A stretch of DNA of 64,000 nt from Agrypnia vestita (lineage: Eukaryota > Arthropoda > Insecta > Trichoptera > Phryganeidae), in contig JADDOH010023150.1 of NCBI GenBank assembly GCA_016648135.1, forward strand, positions 1 to 64,000. Direction: 5' to 3'. The translations under genes and the position numbers were made by a program. Below, one piece after another: positions 9,812 to 22,327 of the stretch; position 1 is the stretch's first letter, and each line of letters opens with the position of its first letter. The notes beneath the pieces were generated by a model. It was not told the origin of the DNA and ran no database searches. It saw nothing but the letters and a program-made list of their open reading frames with translations.

Positions 9812-12660
9812 AGCGTTTCACAGCAGGCATAGGCAGAAGGATAGAGTACCACTAATTTATGACACACAAATCTAGCTTAATCCAAATTCACACATTATTA
9901 AGGCTTCTAATATGACCATCGTCCAATATCAAGCTTATTTAGTCATGCCTAGTCTTCTACGAACGTTCTCTGGCACCTGTTTTTTATGGTACATTCAATA
10001 TTCGCATAATATATCTTCCTTACCAATCTTTTTTCACTCATTATTTCCACATAAAGCCACCCAAACAACCCTTTCGTTTTTACTATGATGTGATCAACTA
10101 TGATTTGTGAGTATTCTCTTAATAATGCAAGAGTAGATTTTGATTTTAAAATATGTTTTATGTTTTTTTAAAAATAAAGACCCATAATTTATCCAGTTAA
10201 CGTAAACACTTTTGTCATCTAATGAAGAACATTAGTGAAATTCGTGAAAAATCTAACAAATACTTACCTGGTGTAATCTATTACGCTCGAATCACAAAAT
10301 ATTATGCGAGAGGAATAATGTCAGGTACCTTTATGCAAAACGGTGAGCCCAAATTTATGGCATCCCTTACCCTCTTAGGGGTTGAAGGAAATGATCCTGG
10401 AAGAGGGGATGAGATGGCTATATATTTACGAAAACAGCCTACAATAAGAATATCAATTGTCCTAATAGGACACCTAACCCATATTTCTGGACAATAAAAT
10501 ATCTTCTTATTATGAATATTATATTTTTCAACAGCCCTCCCATAAATCTGGGCGGAGCAATAGTTTATTTTATTTCTTAGGTATATTTCGTAGGTATAGT
10601 TTAGATAAATTATCAAATATTATTGTATTAAGGTAACCAAGAGGATAATAATTACTACGAATAATTTTCTCTTGTTGGATAATTAGAAGATATGTTGGCT
10701 GTCGATTACCACGTTAGATTATATAAAAAAAAACTTTGTATAACTATTCTTTTCTTCGAGCGCTTGTCCAGTTATCGAACGTCAGCGTTCATACTTTTTG
10801 TTTTCAGCAGCTCGTCTTAGATTTTTTAACCAGGATCTCCTTAGTCTTCAGGGCCTCTTCTGCTCCCAATTTCGCATTGAATAATGAGATGCAAGATTAA
10901 GTATCTTTGTGAATGTCTCATGATATCGGCTAAATGTTGCACATTCAGGGTTTTTATTGTTTGAAGGATTTATTTTCCTTTCGCATCCGGCTTATCGCAT
11001 TGCCATTGATTGACCCTATCCATCAAAGTACACGACTTTGATTAATTTAACGAAGGTCAGCTTGATGACATCGGTAAAATGGTACACAACCTCAATGAAA
11101 TATATAATATATATATATATAATATATATCTATAATATTATATCTATATATATATATATACGAGTTCCCACTGTCATTCACAGATATATGTATAGGAGAA
11201 GTGACTTATCACATATGTCAGTTATTCATATTTTCTCGATATTGACTCAGTTATGTTTTGTATATTCACAATTTGAACCACTGTGATCTCAATGACCTAC
11301 AATTAAAATTTAAAATGACAATTTCAGGAAATAAGAAATATACACATTTCACGTAGTATGAAACATTATTGGTGAAACAGAAAAACCATCAATGAAACGA
11401 AATCTTGTGTACAGAATACTTTACAGAAATTACAAAAAATGTTTACAGAAATCACCTCTCACCAATCGCGATACTCATATTTCACTCACGTATAGTTCTA
11501 GTATTTTCTGACCGCTTTTAAAAAATGTGGTAAATAAATTTAGAAATTAAAGGAGTCTCACAGAGACTATTTATATGAGAAACATGTATGGAAGTATTTT
11601 TAACAAGATGTCCCAAGGCTAATGACCTGTATGAGCTGGCTTACTTGTCACTCTACACAAAGCAACGTTCACCAATTCCATCGTAAGAACATCCACATAT
11701 TATCAATTTTTGAAAAGTTTATCCTGTTTGAAATCTGAAAACCTTTTATTTATTTGAAGGGATTATGCTAGAGACAACTGTGGTCCTTTCTCATGAACTA
11801 TGGATTTTGCAGCTGGTAGTAATACCTCTATATTTTAAAGTGGAGTATGTATATGACTCAATTAAAATCTGACAGGAAAAATGGATGTATCGAAATTTTT
11901 GTAACTTTATTTTATCGTTATATACATTAATGAACCGTACTTTGTCGTCAATAATGAACACTCCTTGTATAAATAGATACCACAGTACCAAAAATTTCTA
12001 CCTCAAGTCAATAAAATTGTCGCAACAGTGAAAAACGTACTAAAGTAAGCAGCATTAAAAAATGTTGGATTGAAGAAGAAATTATATAAATAACTGTATT
12101 CCGTACAATATAATTTTATTATTTGTCATTATGATAAAAAAATTTCGATAAAAAAATACTGTGATGTTATATAAATATTATCTATACAGATACCTTTTAT
12201 TTTATATGGTTTTTCGTTAGTAAGTATTACATATTTTTTTCAAAATTAGAAAGATTTATTGAATCGTTATCCATTATCTATTTACGTAATTAATGTTGTC
12301 TGCACTCTATTACCATTCATGATTTTCTTATTAATTCTGTATAAATAAGTCGTTTGGGCCTGTCCCAAATCCCTGTTCTATTCTTTGCCTGATACCCCTG
12401 AAAGATAGTCCGTTTTGAGCGAAACGCCGAAGTAATTTCCCTCCCCCATGTTACTGTTAGAAAGATAATGATGCAATAAATGTTAACGATTTTCCAGAAG
12501 GAGAACGTGGTCCAGTTTTTCAATGAATCAGATGTAAAGCGAAAAAAGAAATATTGGAGAACCGTGTACTCATGTACGCATGGTAGAAGTTATGCTTCTT
12601 TGGCGTGATTGTGATAATTGATATCATTGAAAGATTTGGCAGATACTTCGTGGTGCAACA
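9812..12660. other. AT-rich DNA without recognised genes
   Basis: Overlapping frames on both strands near 10.22-10.62 kb (91 and 104 codons) have no familiar domain and probably arise by chance. A (TA)n block lies at 11.10-11.16 kb. No transposon ends identified. Confidence 0.4.
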
Positions 12661-12721
12661 TTATAATTTCAAATATGTTTTATTATACTTTGTAATACAC
12701 ACACAATATGAGTTATTAAAT

Positions 12722-12766
12722 TACAACTATAGTTTCGAGAGGAGCAGACCCTCTCATCATCAGGTA
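12722..12766 (-). ncRNA. intact hammerhead ribozyme (HHR6)
   Basis: Minus strand: short stem I TAC/GTA, core CTGATGA, stem II GAGAGG/CCTCTC with 7-nt loop, core GAAAC, and the self-complementary ACTATAGT as stem III. Invariant core bases are all present. The short stem I makes solo activity uncertain. Confidence 0.75.
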
Positions 12767-12865
12767 TAGATAATAACTAACTTAAATACAAAATTTATCA
12801 ATCTAATTGGGTAGGTCAGGGGGTCAGGGGGGCGCGCGGCAGGGAAGGGTATTTTTTTAGTAGGC

Positions 12866-13124
12866 CAGACCACTAGAAACACGCATAAAAGAACATCGCC
12901 GCTGCTTAAAAAATAACAATTTCTCCGAATTTGCCAATCATATAATTAACACCAATCATTCTTTCGATAGTCACAAATTAAAATTACTCCACTCGGTTCC
13001 TCATAGACGATGGATAATGAATAGTTTGGAAACCGTTGAAATCCTAAAAAATTTAAATTCTGGAAACACATTAATAAATAATATCACATTTCAGTCCAGT
13101 TCACCACTAATAAAACATATTTGA
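12866..13124 (+). pseudogene. Penelope-like GIY-YIG C-terminal fragment
   Basis: The frame reads RPLETRIKEHRRCLKNNN, then SEFANHIINTNHSF, and later RRWIMNSLETVEI, ending at a TGA. These are landmarks of the PLE GIY-YIG domain after the catalytic tyrosines (TRxKEH, a later H, then the glutamate region). A GQT-coding triplet set lies just upstream in another frame, so the join is frameshifted. The N-terminal part and the reverse transcriptase are missing. Confidence 0.75.
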
Positions 13125-15480
13125 AAAAAAGTGAATTGAAAAAAAGATAATTGATATTTACATGTTAAAATTGGTTAAAAATGTATACCTTTCAATGCAA
13201 TAACACCTACAATGTCTAAGGAGATGATAAATATAATTAACTTGAATTGAATTGACTAACACTTAAATGTAGTTGATTTATTAATATTTTTTTTTGAAAC
13301 AGTACAAATGTAACTATTGGTTTGTGATTGCTAAAATAAGAGATAAAGTTCTTCAAATCCACGTCTCACAATTCGAAGACATTTATCGCCGCAGCATCGC
13401 AGACATATGATGCGACGAATAAAAAAACTTGTGTACATATTAAAAAAAAAGTCCAAATGCCTACCCACTTTCTTGAAAATTCATACTTCAATAAAATACT
13501 TGAGTTTATTTTTAATTTTAATTGGAAATATATGTTTAATATTGGGAACAGTATTAAGCAACGAGTTCGATATACATACATCATATAGAGTACGACCATC
13601 GAGAGAGTAAATATGCTTTGGGTCAAAATATATATTATTTTTTTGTTTTGTTTAGTGACAAATCACCAACCGTGTATAGATTTGAGTATTTGAACGTTCG
13701 TAACATTGATTATATTTAAAAAAAAAGAAAAGAATTTTGTTCAAAATTACAGTTTAATTGTCCATCCTAGCTTATGGTTATGTACGATATTAATACATAA
13801 GATAAAAATTAAAAAGTTTTAGGGATTCCTTATTTTTGACATCTTTTTAGCTAGTAGCATTTTGCATTTTGCAGTAAGCACTCAACAATGTAACGTCATT
13901 CAAACATCGCCCTCGCCGATTTTAAATAATTATTTCTGCTATTGGTGAGAAAGCGTAGTTAGCATACATTTACTTTTTTTTGTAAAGCGCCCTTGTGGTG
14001 AAATTTATACGAAAATGGCGCTATATAAATTATCCATTTTCATTTTTTATTTTATTATAAACATAATTAAATTACCTAAACTCTTATGAATCGATAAATT
14101 TCATCTTAGAATAAAAATGAATAAAATATAAGAATTTAAATCCGATTTATTCTGCTTTAAAGTAAAGTAACAAAATTTGTTTTATAATACTTATTATTAT
14201 TTTTAGAACTACCCTTAAAACTCCGGCTATTTGACATCTTGTTTCACCCTCAGGAAGAAGAGCACTACCCCTGTAGCCAACTAAACCGTTTTGGATAATG
14301 GTCGGCATAAATAATATTTATGCACCGCGATACTTTTACATGTGTTAACGAGTAGGAGAAAACATAAAACTTCTAGTCTAAATGGAAATCGATTCTTTTT
14401 TATGCGCATCTTAAATAATGTATCCGCCCTAGAATACAAGAGCTAAAAAATGTACAAGATATATTATAAAGCCGTCGATTTCAAATAATGTTTTAGGAAA
14501 GAAAATGTTACCATTAGATTTTGGTAGAAATTGTCACTTCCTGTCGGTTCTCCACATAATTCATGAAAGCCTGATTTGCCAATTGGCGTACTTCTAAATT
14601 TTGATGAAAATGATATTATTATTAGATCTCATTATTTTATTGAAATCAAAGAAATACTAATATTCATAATATTACCTTTTATATTTACCTGTACAGTCAG
14701 AGTTACCTTATTATTGAATTATTTTTAATATTATTAAAGAAAGGAGTGAACAAAAGACAACAATTTTACCTTTTGGATAAATTTTATATTACCTTAATAA
14801 AGAAATGACGGTTGCTGAAACCGGTTGATAATCTTAATATATAAACTCAATCGGTCGCAAACAAAGTTGGCACTTAGCAATGATTTAATATTTATAAATC
14901 AGGCCGACAGATATAACGTACACATATTTACTAGCTAAATGGTATTTACATTAATTATTCTGGTTGTTTGTGACTGCCATTTGGTCCTGAGTTATATTTC
15001 AAAATAATTTTGAATTAAATAGTTTTTATTGTGCTTGGACACATGTTCTCCATTTGTATTTTATAGACAATTTATTTTTGACTGTTATTATACACTATTT
15101 ATTTGAGTGTTAAGATAAATCCGCCAAACCAGAGATACCTGACCACCAAAATACGAATACAGTGATATTGGATAGCAGAGACGAATTGGGAGAAAGAGTG
15201 GACAGCATCTGAACGTAATAGATTAACTAGATCGTAGTAGTTACATCGACAATCAATTTTTGTCTGAGATCCAGTTCAATAAATTAATATTATATATTTT
15301 AATTTATTGTACAGTAAGATAAATTTAAAACTGCTATTAAAGGACACAAATAATTAACGATAATTTTTCAACATGAGCATTCTTAACTCCAGAAAACTCT
15401 CATGATTTATCGTATTGTATTTAAAATAACGTCATTAAAAATATTCCAGAATATCTGAATATAATAATTTAGTATAATAC
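13125..15480. other. AT-rich DNA without recognised genes
   Basis: The 13.37-13.63-kb frames are complementary to each other and look accidental. Near 14817 TGACGG...GAAACCGGTTGAT is a possible hammerhead relic without stem II. Nothing else recognised. Confidence 0.35.
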
Positions 15481-15483
15481 GTA

Positions 15484-15600
15484 AACAGCGCGAGGTTCAT
15501 GTTGCGCGGTCACGTAAGGGTTGTTATTAATTATTATTATTTTCCGTGATTATTCACGGGTGTATGGCTAATTAATAAAATAAAAACATTTTTTTCTGTA
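15484..15600 (-). repeat. partial repeat related to 16.8-16.9 kb
   Basis: GCGCGAGGTTCATGTTGCGC, then AAGGGTTGTTATTAATTATT, resembles the reverse complement of about 16830-16905 inside the ACAACAACAA-ended element. Probably a fragment of that family. Confidence 0.45.
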
Positions 15601-15975
15601 TGAATACAGATTTAGATTCAGAATTCAAGATAAATAATTAGACATACCCTACTTAAATACTAAAAAACACATTGATGTCTTTACACTTTCAAAATATTAA
15701 CATATATAAATATCATTGTTACAATATATATTTTCAAAAGTTCAAAAAGTAATTTGTCTCAACAGTATTTTTCGAGTATTTATCTAAGTATTTAGAAAAA
15801 GTATTCTGAAATACTGGTTGAGTTTTCTTAGTTGGTAAAGCATTTATCATACAAAAAATAGTACCTACATTAATATAAAAGTACGTAAGTTTATACAACA
15901 TATATGTAAAGGACTTTAGTTTAGAAAACAAAATCATCACAATCAAAAGCAATAATATTGAAATAGTAGATGAAT

Positions 15976-16566
15976 GAAGATAAACTCGGGACACAAGATA
16001 AAATGAACAAAGAAAACCAAACAGCAGAATTGCCAAGACGAATAGGAATGAGCTGGGCCGCTTTTGGCAAACCGAAACAAATTTTCGAGAACAAGGAGAT
16101 CCCAATTATCCTAAAAAGAAAAGCCTTTAAATCGTGCATACTGCCAATGATCACGTATGGAGTGGGGACAATGACCCTTACAAAGAAAAGTGTAGAAAAG
16201 CTCAAATGCACGCAACGATCCATGGAGAGATCCATGCTTGGAGTAAGCCTAAGAGAATAAGAAATGATGAAATTAGGTGCAGAACTAGACTAATGGATAT
16301 CATGAATTGTGTAGCGAAGCTAAAATCGCAATGGGCAGGGCATGTTGCAAGGCAGGATGCTACAAGACGGATTCCTAGGGTTCTGAAGTGGAGTCCTCGG
16401 GAGAATAAAAGAGGAGTCGGAAGACCTTCAAATAAATAGGCCGACGATGTAATCGCTGTGGGGGGAAAGAAATGGCTGCAATTAGCAAATACCAAAGAAG
16501 GATGGAAGGGTATGGAAGAGGCCTATATGCAGCAGTGGAGAGATGAAGACTGAAGAAGAAGAAGAA
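15976..16566 (+). pseudogene. RTE-type LINE reverse transcriptase C-terminus
   Basis: The first frame has ELPRRIGMSWAAFG, then KRKAFKSCILPMITYGVGT; it shifts near 16250 to RIRNDEIRCRT, SQWAGHVARQD and KRGVGRPSNK, then a stop and a WLQLANT...YMQQWRDED tail. This is the region after the palm of RTE-class LINEs (thumb and zinc-knuckle-like end). It ends in a (GAA)n microsatellite at 16549-16566, as RTE elements commonly do. The catalytic core is absent, with at least one frameshift and one stop. Confidence 0.85.
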
Positions 16567-16700
16567 GATATGTAAAGGAATGTTAAAAATATCTGAAACA
16601 ATAAATTAATTTAAACGTAACGGAACCGAAACGAACGCCCCAAGAATCTATAGCGTTAACAACTGGTTTTGTTGTTTGTATACAATCAGCTATCTTAATT

Positions 16701-17000
16701 TCTAGTGTTCGTCCGTTACTTGCTGGAATTACAACAACAACACTGATTAGTCGCTAATGAGGCGCGGGCAGCTGAGTGTGACACTTCAAATAGCGCGCGC
16801 CTCAGGCTGTGCAATTATTAACTCCCTTGATTTCTCAAGGGTTTAAGGCGTGAAAATATAATAATCAATTAATAACGACCCTTGCGCGTAACCTGAGCCG
16901 CGTGTTTATTTACTCACTTGGGCACCCGGGTAATATAAGGGGCTAGTCATCTAAGTGTTGTTGTTGTGATTTCAACCTAATTCCAGTGGACAAACATTCG
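16701..17000. mobile_element. MITE-like element with ACAACAACAA inverted ends
   Basis: ACAACAACAACACT (16731-16744) and AGTGTTGTTGTTGT (16954-16967) are exact inverses. The similarity extends outward (GTTCGTCC...CTGGAATT against AATTCCAG...GGACAAAC). The interior is CpG-rich (GCGCGGGCAGC, GCGCGCGCC). I cannot define a target duplication. Confidence 0.55.
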
Positions 17001-17578
17001 AAATTGTACAGAAATATTTTATCGAATGAAGTTATAAAATTGAAAGATTTAGTGTAAATTTGTATTCTAGTATTTAATTGATTATTCAACGATATTATGG
17101 ATACACACAAAACTGATCGCGGACCCGGACCTATCTATGTGTTCTTTGAAGTTCATAAAAAGCGAAACTCTTCCTGAAGTTCCCTTTGATATCGACTTCA
17201 AGAAAGTTTCTAAGCCTCTTATCGACTGAAACTTTCACATGAATAAATTAAAGAGACTGCTAATAATTTTATCAATTTGATTAAGATGGCTGTCGAGGCA
17301 AATATAATATTGCTTTGTTTTAAATGAAAACTGTTTCAGAATTTGTATTTTGTAGATAAAGGAAATTTAAAATTTTATACACTTTTGTGGTAATTTCGTT
17401 TCAAAGAAAATGCTAATTTTTAAAGGCTGGAATATGCGCTAATTAATTGATTTGATAATTCACGAATTATTTCGCATTCAAAATTAATAATTGTCAAATG
17501 GCATAAATTTAAATTTTAACACCTTTATTTGTAAAAATACGATATATAAAATATACAACTATCCTACCATTACGCTAT
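17001..17578. other. no feature recognised
   Basis: AT-rich sequence between a MITE-like element and a LINE scrap. I see nothing coding. Confidence 0.35.
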
Positions 17579-17582
17579 TTCT

Positions 17583-17790
17583 CCGCGGGGGTAGGTAGAG
17601 TTGCAACGTCACACTCTCTGTCCCGACACACAAATCTCGCTCACAACACACAACACTCATATACCTTCTCACGCAAGCTCGCCAATTGTTGAGGCTTCAA
17701 ATAACTCGAGTATATCTGGTTTACCTGATATTGCCGAGTCTTCCTCTATTTCTGGTACCATCAGCACTCGCGTCATATATCTCTATTCCT
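17583..17790 (-). mobile_element. RTE-like LINE 3' fragment
   Basis: The six-frame pattern matches the 3' end of the element at 29.57-31.11 kb. Both antisense translations have HASS or SHASS, ...SI/SR, SG and CIIYL/RVIYL at the same spacing, and CTACC-ACCCCCGCGGAGAAA resembles the terminal CTACCCCCTCGGGGAAA. It is adjacent to an AGGGAGTA-family repeat. Confidence 0.6.
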
Positions 17791-19015
17791 TTTTTACTCC
17801 CTTTCTTTTAACTCGTAGCGTCTGTTTGCTTGTCTGGCGAAAAAACTTTGGATCGATTTTTAACCCTTTTCCCGTGATCCAATCGATCTGAAACTTTGTA
17901 AGCAGACTCGTGGTGACGAAAAAAATGATCTATCAAATTTTTGTTAAAAAAATTAATAATTGTAGCAAAATTTTAATGTTTTTTTTTCAAATTAGAATCA
18001 TTACAGAAAAGTTTGATTACTAGGTACCAACGGCGGCCTGATGACGTCACGGAATATTCAAAATTTGAATTACTCCATCAGTATAATAGGTAGGTACTTT
18101 ACTACGAATTTCGAAAATTTATGACAATTGGTTCACAGATGACAGCAAAATTCGATTTTTTGGGAAGAAATCAAATAATAATTTATTTATTTTAGATTTC
18201 TGCTTAGTTTTGAATAATTCTATATTACTCAAATCTGATTCAGACTATTTTAAATCATTTGACGCTGGATATTCATTAGGTACGATATTGCTGATAATTG
18301 AATCTATCAAAATCTTGATTAAATTGACTAACAAATGTTTTTAGAATTTAATCTTCAAAGCATGAAGTGTCTTATCAAATCTCAAAACATCTGACATTTT
18401 AGAAATATATTAAATTCCTGTAAGTTTAGTGTTATGTTATATGTTTAAATTCGTCTTAAATTATTAAGATTTTCATTCGCCAAAAGGAATGTAAGAGGAA
18501 ATAAAACGAAAAGAAAATTCAAATGGAGATAAAGAGATACTTTTAGAGATTTTTGACATAGATATTTTTCTAGACTTTTTTTATTTTCAGTCAATCAATT
18601 ATTTAATTACATGATGGTAAACTTAATTTACAAAGAAAGGGAGTAAAATAAAAACTCGTTTTTTATGGGTTAGTTATTTACTCTTTTACCTTTTTTTTTA
18701 ACTCGTAGCGTCTGCTTGCTTGTCTGACGAAAAAACTTTGGATCGATTTTTAATCCTTTTCCCGTAATCCAATCGAGCTGAAACTTTGCAAGCAGAGTCG
18801 TGACGATGATAAAAAATGATCTAACAAATTTTCGTTAAATTTTTTTAAATAAATATAGTATTATTTTTGATTTTTCGAAATTTAAATGGTTTTTTCAAAT
18901 TGGAATCAATACAAATGAGTAATTAGCCCGACGCGTGTATAGGCACGAAACCTGATACAATGAGAAAGGGAGTATAATAAAAACTTGGTTTTTATGGGTT
19001 AGATTTTTTTTTCTC
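17791..19015 (-). repeat. AGGGAGTA-family repeat, copy B (longest)
   Basis: The reverse-complement counterpart of 165-860. Two copies of the AACTCGTAGCGTCTG...CTTGTCTG end lie at about 17812 and 18702. Between them (17960-18600) is the second block. The right end reads TTTTTATGGGTTAG. This is the most complete copy in the window. No protein-coding capacity. Confidence 0.65.
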
Positions 19016-19084
19016 TTTCATTTATGAATAGACCAAACCACCTAAGCGATATTTATTGAATACTGTTCGTGAGATTAATAGCAA

Positions 19085-19440
19085 CAAATAGAAAGAGCCA
19101 CGCAATATAAGTACTTAGGTGCACGGGTGAATGAGAACTGGGATCCATCTCAAGAAGTAAAAGCTCGAACAGAGATGGCGTTTCTCAGGATGAGACCGTT
19201 ATTTCCTAACCATGACCTTAGCCTACAATTAAGAATGCGTATGGTTCGGTGTTATATTTTTGCCATTCTCTTATACGGCGTGGAGGCTTGGATAATAAAG
19301 CAACTAATACGAGACTTTTGAGATGTGGATCTGTAGACGCATATTGAAAGTTTCCTGGGTGGATAGAGTGACGAATGATGAAGTCATCCGGGATATGGAA
19401 GGAGACCGAGAAGTGCTGTGAACTATCAAGATTATGAGAG
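19085..19440 (+). pseudogene. LINE reverse transcriptase fragment
   Basis: ATQYKYLGARVNENWD, then RTEMAFLRMRPLF, LRMRMVRCYIFAILLYGVEAW and, after a short gap or shift, RILKVSWVDRVTNDEVI. The order (YLG, R...LL YGxEAW, RRxLxxSWxDRxTNxEV) is the segment after the YADD palm of RTE/Jockey-type LINEs. Stops and frame changes interrupt it. Confidence 0.82.
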
Positions 19441-20090
19441 GAATTGTTCCGTACGACGGTAAATAAAATCGTAGTCGACAGAATTATCGCCGACCTCCGA
19501 TAGGAGATGGTACCATAAGAGGAAATGAATATTTAACCTTCTACCTAAAGGATTTTCTACAGAATCTTCGTTATACTGGCAAGAAGTTGTTCTTTAACAC
19601 AAAATAAGGACAATAATCAATTTGCCTGTTAACGGTTGGGAGCACCCTCAATAAAAAATGTGAATATATACAAGTACATCTTAATGCTTCAGCCATCATT
19701 CCTCGTCTCCGCCTTTACGATCACGGTCTACAAAAGAATTGCACACTTCGCTTTCCCGTGTAAACTTATTGAGCCTGATGAGAATCGTTTAAATTGAAGA
19801 GCCTCTAAAGTTTGAAGTGATTTTACTGAGTTATCAACGTTTCTATTGCATATGAATATTGAGATCTGTATTGGGTAAAATAGTCTCGCAAACGAGCGTT
19901 TATATTTGCACAAATATAGATATACTAATCTAAATATACAAAATAATCAATACTACTAACATACATATATATATATATATAGATATATATAATAAAATCG
20001 TGTTACCCTACCAGTCACTACCACCCACCGGTAGTCATGTGTTTATGGTGGTAGATCTTGGTGTCCCCTGGTAGAGTGCCACCACTATAA
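19441..20090. other. no gene recognised
   Basis: AT-rich, with a (TA)n tract at about 19965-19990 and short TACCAC/GGTAG inverted words at 20.00-20.09 kb. Confidence 0.35.
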
Positions 20091-20518
20091 CTTGGAGTGC
20101 GAGGGAGGGCGCCCCTATCGCGAAACAGAAGTTGCCAGGTTGTAAATTTATTACACAATACATAATGTACTGAATGTCCGGTGACCAGTGTCAGGGCCTT
20201 CAATATAAATTTGGTCGGGTAACAGCGCGCTCCGCGGCGGCCGATCCTTCTGTCAAACTGTCAGACGGTAATATCGGTCCATTATTTGCTTTTTCAGCTT
20301 CGCAAAACTTTAATACTTCATTGTCAATTGTTCTTGCACCACCCCGGACAGTTTTGGTTGTTTTGGACATAATAATTCAGTGTATATTGGTAATCAAGAT
20401 GTCACAGCTCCCGAGCAAATACAAAATTGTACTGAATTACAGGGCGAGGGGTTACCGCCGGGTGCGGGCGGGGCGGGTTTTAGTTCCAATCCTGCCGCAC
20501 GCCAAGCTATGTTGGGCA
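20091..20518 (+). mobile_element. TIR element pair, copy X
   Basis: Homologous in inverted orientation to 47676-48120. The ends carry an imperfect TIR, TA(A/G)CTTGG(C/A)GTGCG. The GC-rich interior (CGCCGGGTGCGGGCGGGGCG) matches copy Y. Frames up to 139 codons exist but are shared with a non-coding inverted copy, so I do not call them genes. Superfamily unknown. Confidence 0.65.
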
Positions 20519-20869
20519 GGCAATAGCCCTTGGTGTCACATCGAAAGTATGCGAGTTTGGTGGGGGTGGCTGAGCGTGGGTGGGAGTGGGTGACGAAAAT
20601 GTGCTTTCTAGCACATTGCTTTGTTGTGTGTTGTTTTGTTATACATTATTTTGGTTGTATTTTATTTTGTTGAATAGTGTTATATTTATGAATGACTATT
20701 TTTTTTCACAGTTTTGTACTGTTTTCTCATGAAAAGTGAAATTCACCCAAATTCATCAATTTTTAGGCATCAAAAAAAATTTTGGCCCTAAATACTAATA
20801 TTATATTAAGATATAATATCCATTCTTTATTTAAATATTTGTACATGATCGTACCGCATTGATAGGTAC

Positions 20870-21782
20870 TAGGGATGGGCGTTGAATGGACGGACTAGTT
20901 GAAATCAACTGTTTACGTTGCGTCGAAGGTTTATGTTTATCGCATGGACTAGTTGAATTCGTAGACGGTGGACGGCGGATGCCGTAGACGGTGGACGATT
21001 CGAGATTCAACGTAGTGCAAAGCAACGAGCGAGAGCAAGACAAAACCTTTCCGTTTATTTCTATCTCATCTCTCGCTGAGGACTTGTAGACGCCATAGAC
21101 GTCATAGACGGCTCGACGGGTAATTTCATTTCAACTCTAAAGTACACGACCATAGAGTGCAGATCTGTGTACACGAACTATGACAGAGACTTGAATGCAT
21201 GCGTAGGGTGAGATAGGCTTAATAAGCTATTATCTATTATTTTTTACTTGATTTGTGCGATGTGCACGTGCCACTTTTCGGTGAATTCCCAATTTTGCGC
21301 TGTATAAAATAAAACAATTCTGTTAAATTATTTTATTTTTTATTGTACTAATATTTTACTGCTTACACCTGATATTGTTGTGTATACCCACTTCTTTCTT
21401 TATTATATATAGAAAGAAGTATATAAAACAATATGTAAAAGCCTATAATGTGCGTAAACAAATAAATAATAAAATATTTCTTTTTACATATAAGCACAAG
21501 TAGTGGTTTTACTTTCCCCGAAACTATATTCCTCCGAACTTCTTTAAATTTTAAAAATTAACGTAATTAAAACAGCCATCGGTTGAGCCGTCGAGCAGCG
21601 TCGCGTCGAACCGTAGACAGTTGACCATCGTCCCGATGTTTAGATAGAACGTCCGCGACGTCCGCGTAACGAAGTTGACGCGTCAACTAGTTGACAAATT
21701 CAACTAGTTGATCGTCTCGTCGATGGACGGACGTGGACGGTCTCGTTTCGTCGACGGCAAATACGTCGACGACCCATCACTA
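20870..21782. mobile_element. non-autonomous hAT-like element with 8-bp target duplication
   Basis: TIRs are TAGGGATGGGCGTTGA and, inverted at the other end, TAGTGATGGGTCGTCGA. Both sides are flanked by the identical 8-mer ATAGGTAC (20862-20869 and 21783-21790). The subterminal regions are packed with GTCGAC/GTAGACGG/CTAGTTGA motifs, as expected for transposase-binding repeats of hAT elements. At 913 bp with no transposase frame, it is non-autonomous. Confidence 0.88.
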
Positions 21783-21995
21783 ATAGGTACATTAAATATA
21801 TTGTAATTGGGATTTAATAAAAAAAGCGTTATGATATTTTAAAATTTAAAACAGTTGCCATTTTGATGCCTATTGCTAGCTAAAAACTTACTCAAGATAT
21901 TTAATAGGTCAATTATACAGGAAAAAATCATCGAAATTAAATAACCAAGGGAATTATGGCGCCCTAAAATTAAAGATATTCCTATTTATAAATAT

Positions 21996-22112
21996 ATATA
22001 TGAGATTATAGTGTGTGTTAGTGTGTTAGCGAAAGTGTGCTTATTTTATCTCTTCCGTTGTTTCGGATCAACTGTTTTATTTTGTATTTTATGATAGGGT
22101 TGTAAATAGTGG
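21996..22112. repeat. direct repeat, left copy (LINE 3' UTR)
   Basis: About 113 bp, nearly identical to 22328-22441 (GAGATTATAGTGTGTGTTAG onwards). The two copies flank a (TA)n-rich stretch. The right copy is continuous with the LINE fragment at 22440-22590, so this is duplicated LINE 3' sequence. Confidence 0.85.
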
Positions 22113-22189
22113 TAAAAGTCGCTATAATCAGGTGTGGAAATTTTTTATTTTATTTATATGTCTTTATTAATTAATTGTTTATCATTAGC

Positions 22190-22327
22190 TAATATTAAAA
22201 ATATTATTATACATATATATAAATATATATATATAATATAATATATATATTACTACATATACATAGATATATATATATATATATAATATATATATTTATA
22301 TATTATATATAATATATATACCTATAT
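22190..22327. repeat. (TA)n-rich low-complexity tract
   Basis: Alternating TA with short interruptions between the two copies of the 113-bp direct repeat. Confidence 0.9.

Larger units (their letters stand above)
12668..13124. mobile_element. Penelope-like element remnant
   Basis: A hammerhead on the minus strand (12722-12766) sits beside a GIY-YIG C-terminal fragment on the plus strand (12866-13124). CAAATATGTTTTATT near 12670 and its complement AATAAAACATATTTG near 13108 bracket the pair as an inverted repeat. The opposite orientations suggest rearrangement or an inverted terminal copy. Confidence 0.65.

Noticed and set aside
10222..10616. Overlapping genes on opposite strands
   Set aside because: The 91- and 104-codon frames are complementary to each other, with no recognised motif.
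13366..13626. Small membrane protein
   Set aside because: Mutually antisense hydrophobic frames in AT-rich DNA; no start context or homologue recognised.
14800..14850. Thirteenth hammerhead near GAAACCGGTTGAT
   Set aside because: The first box reads ATGACGG and there is no stem II; too little to call.
15734..16495. Minus-strand membrane-protein-like frames
   Set aside because: They lie antisense to or beside the LINE fragment at 15976-16566; hydrophobicity follows from T-rich composition.
20174..20593. 139-codon gene
   Set aside because: The sequence is the interior of a two-copy TIR element whose other copy does not keep the frame.
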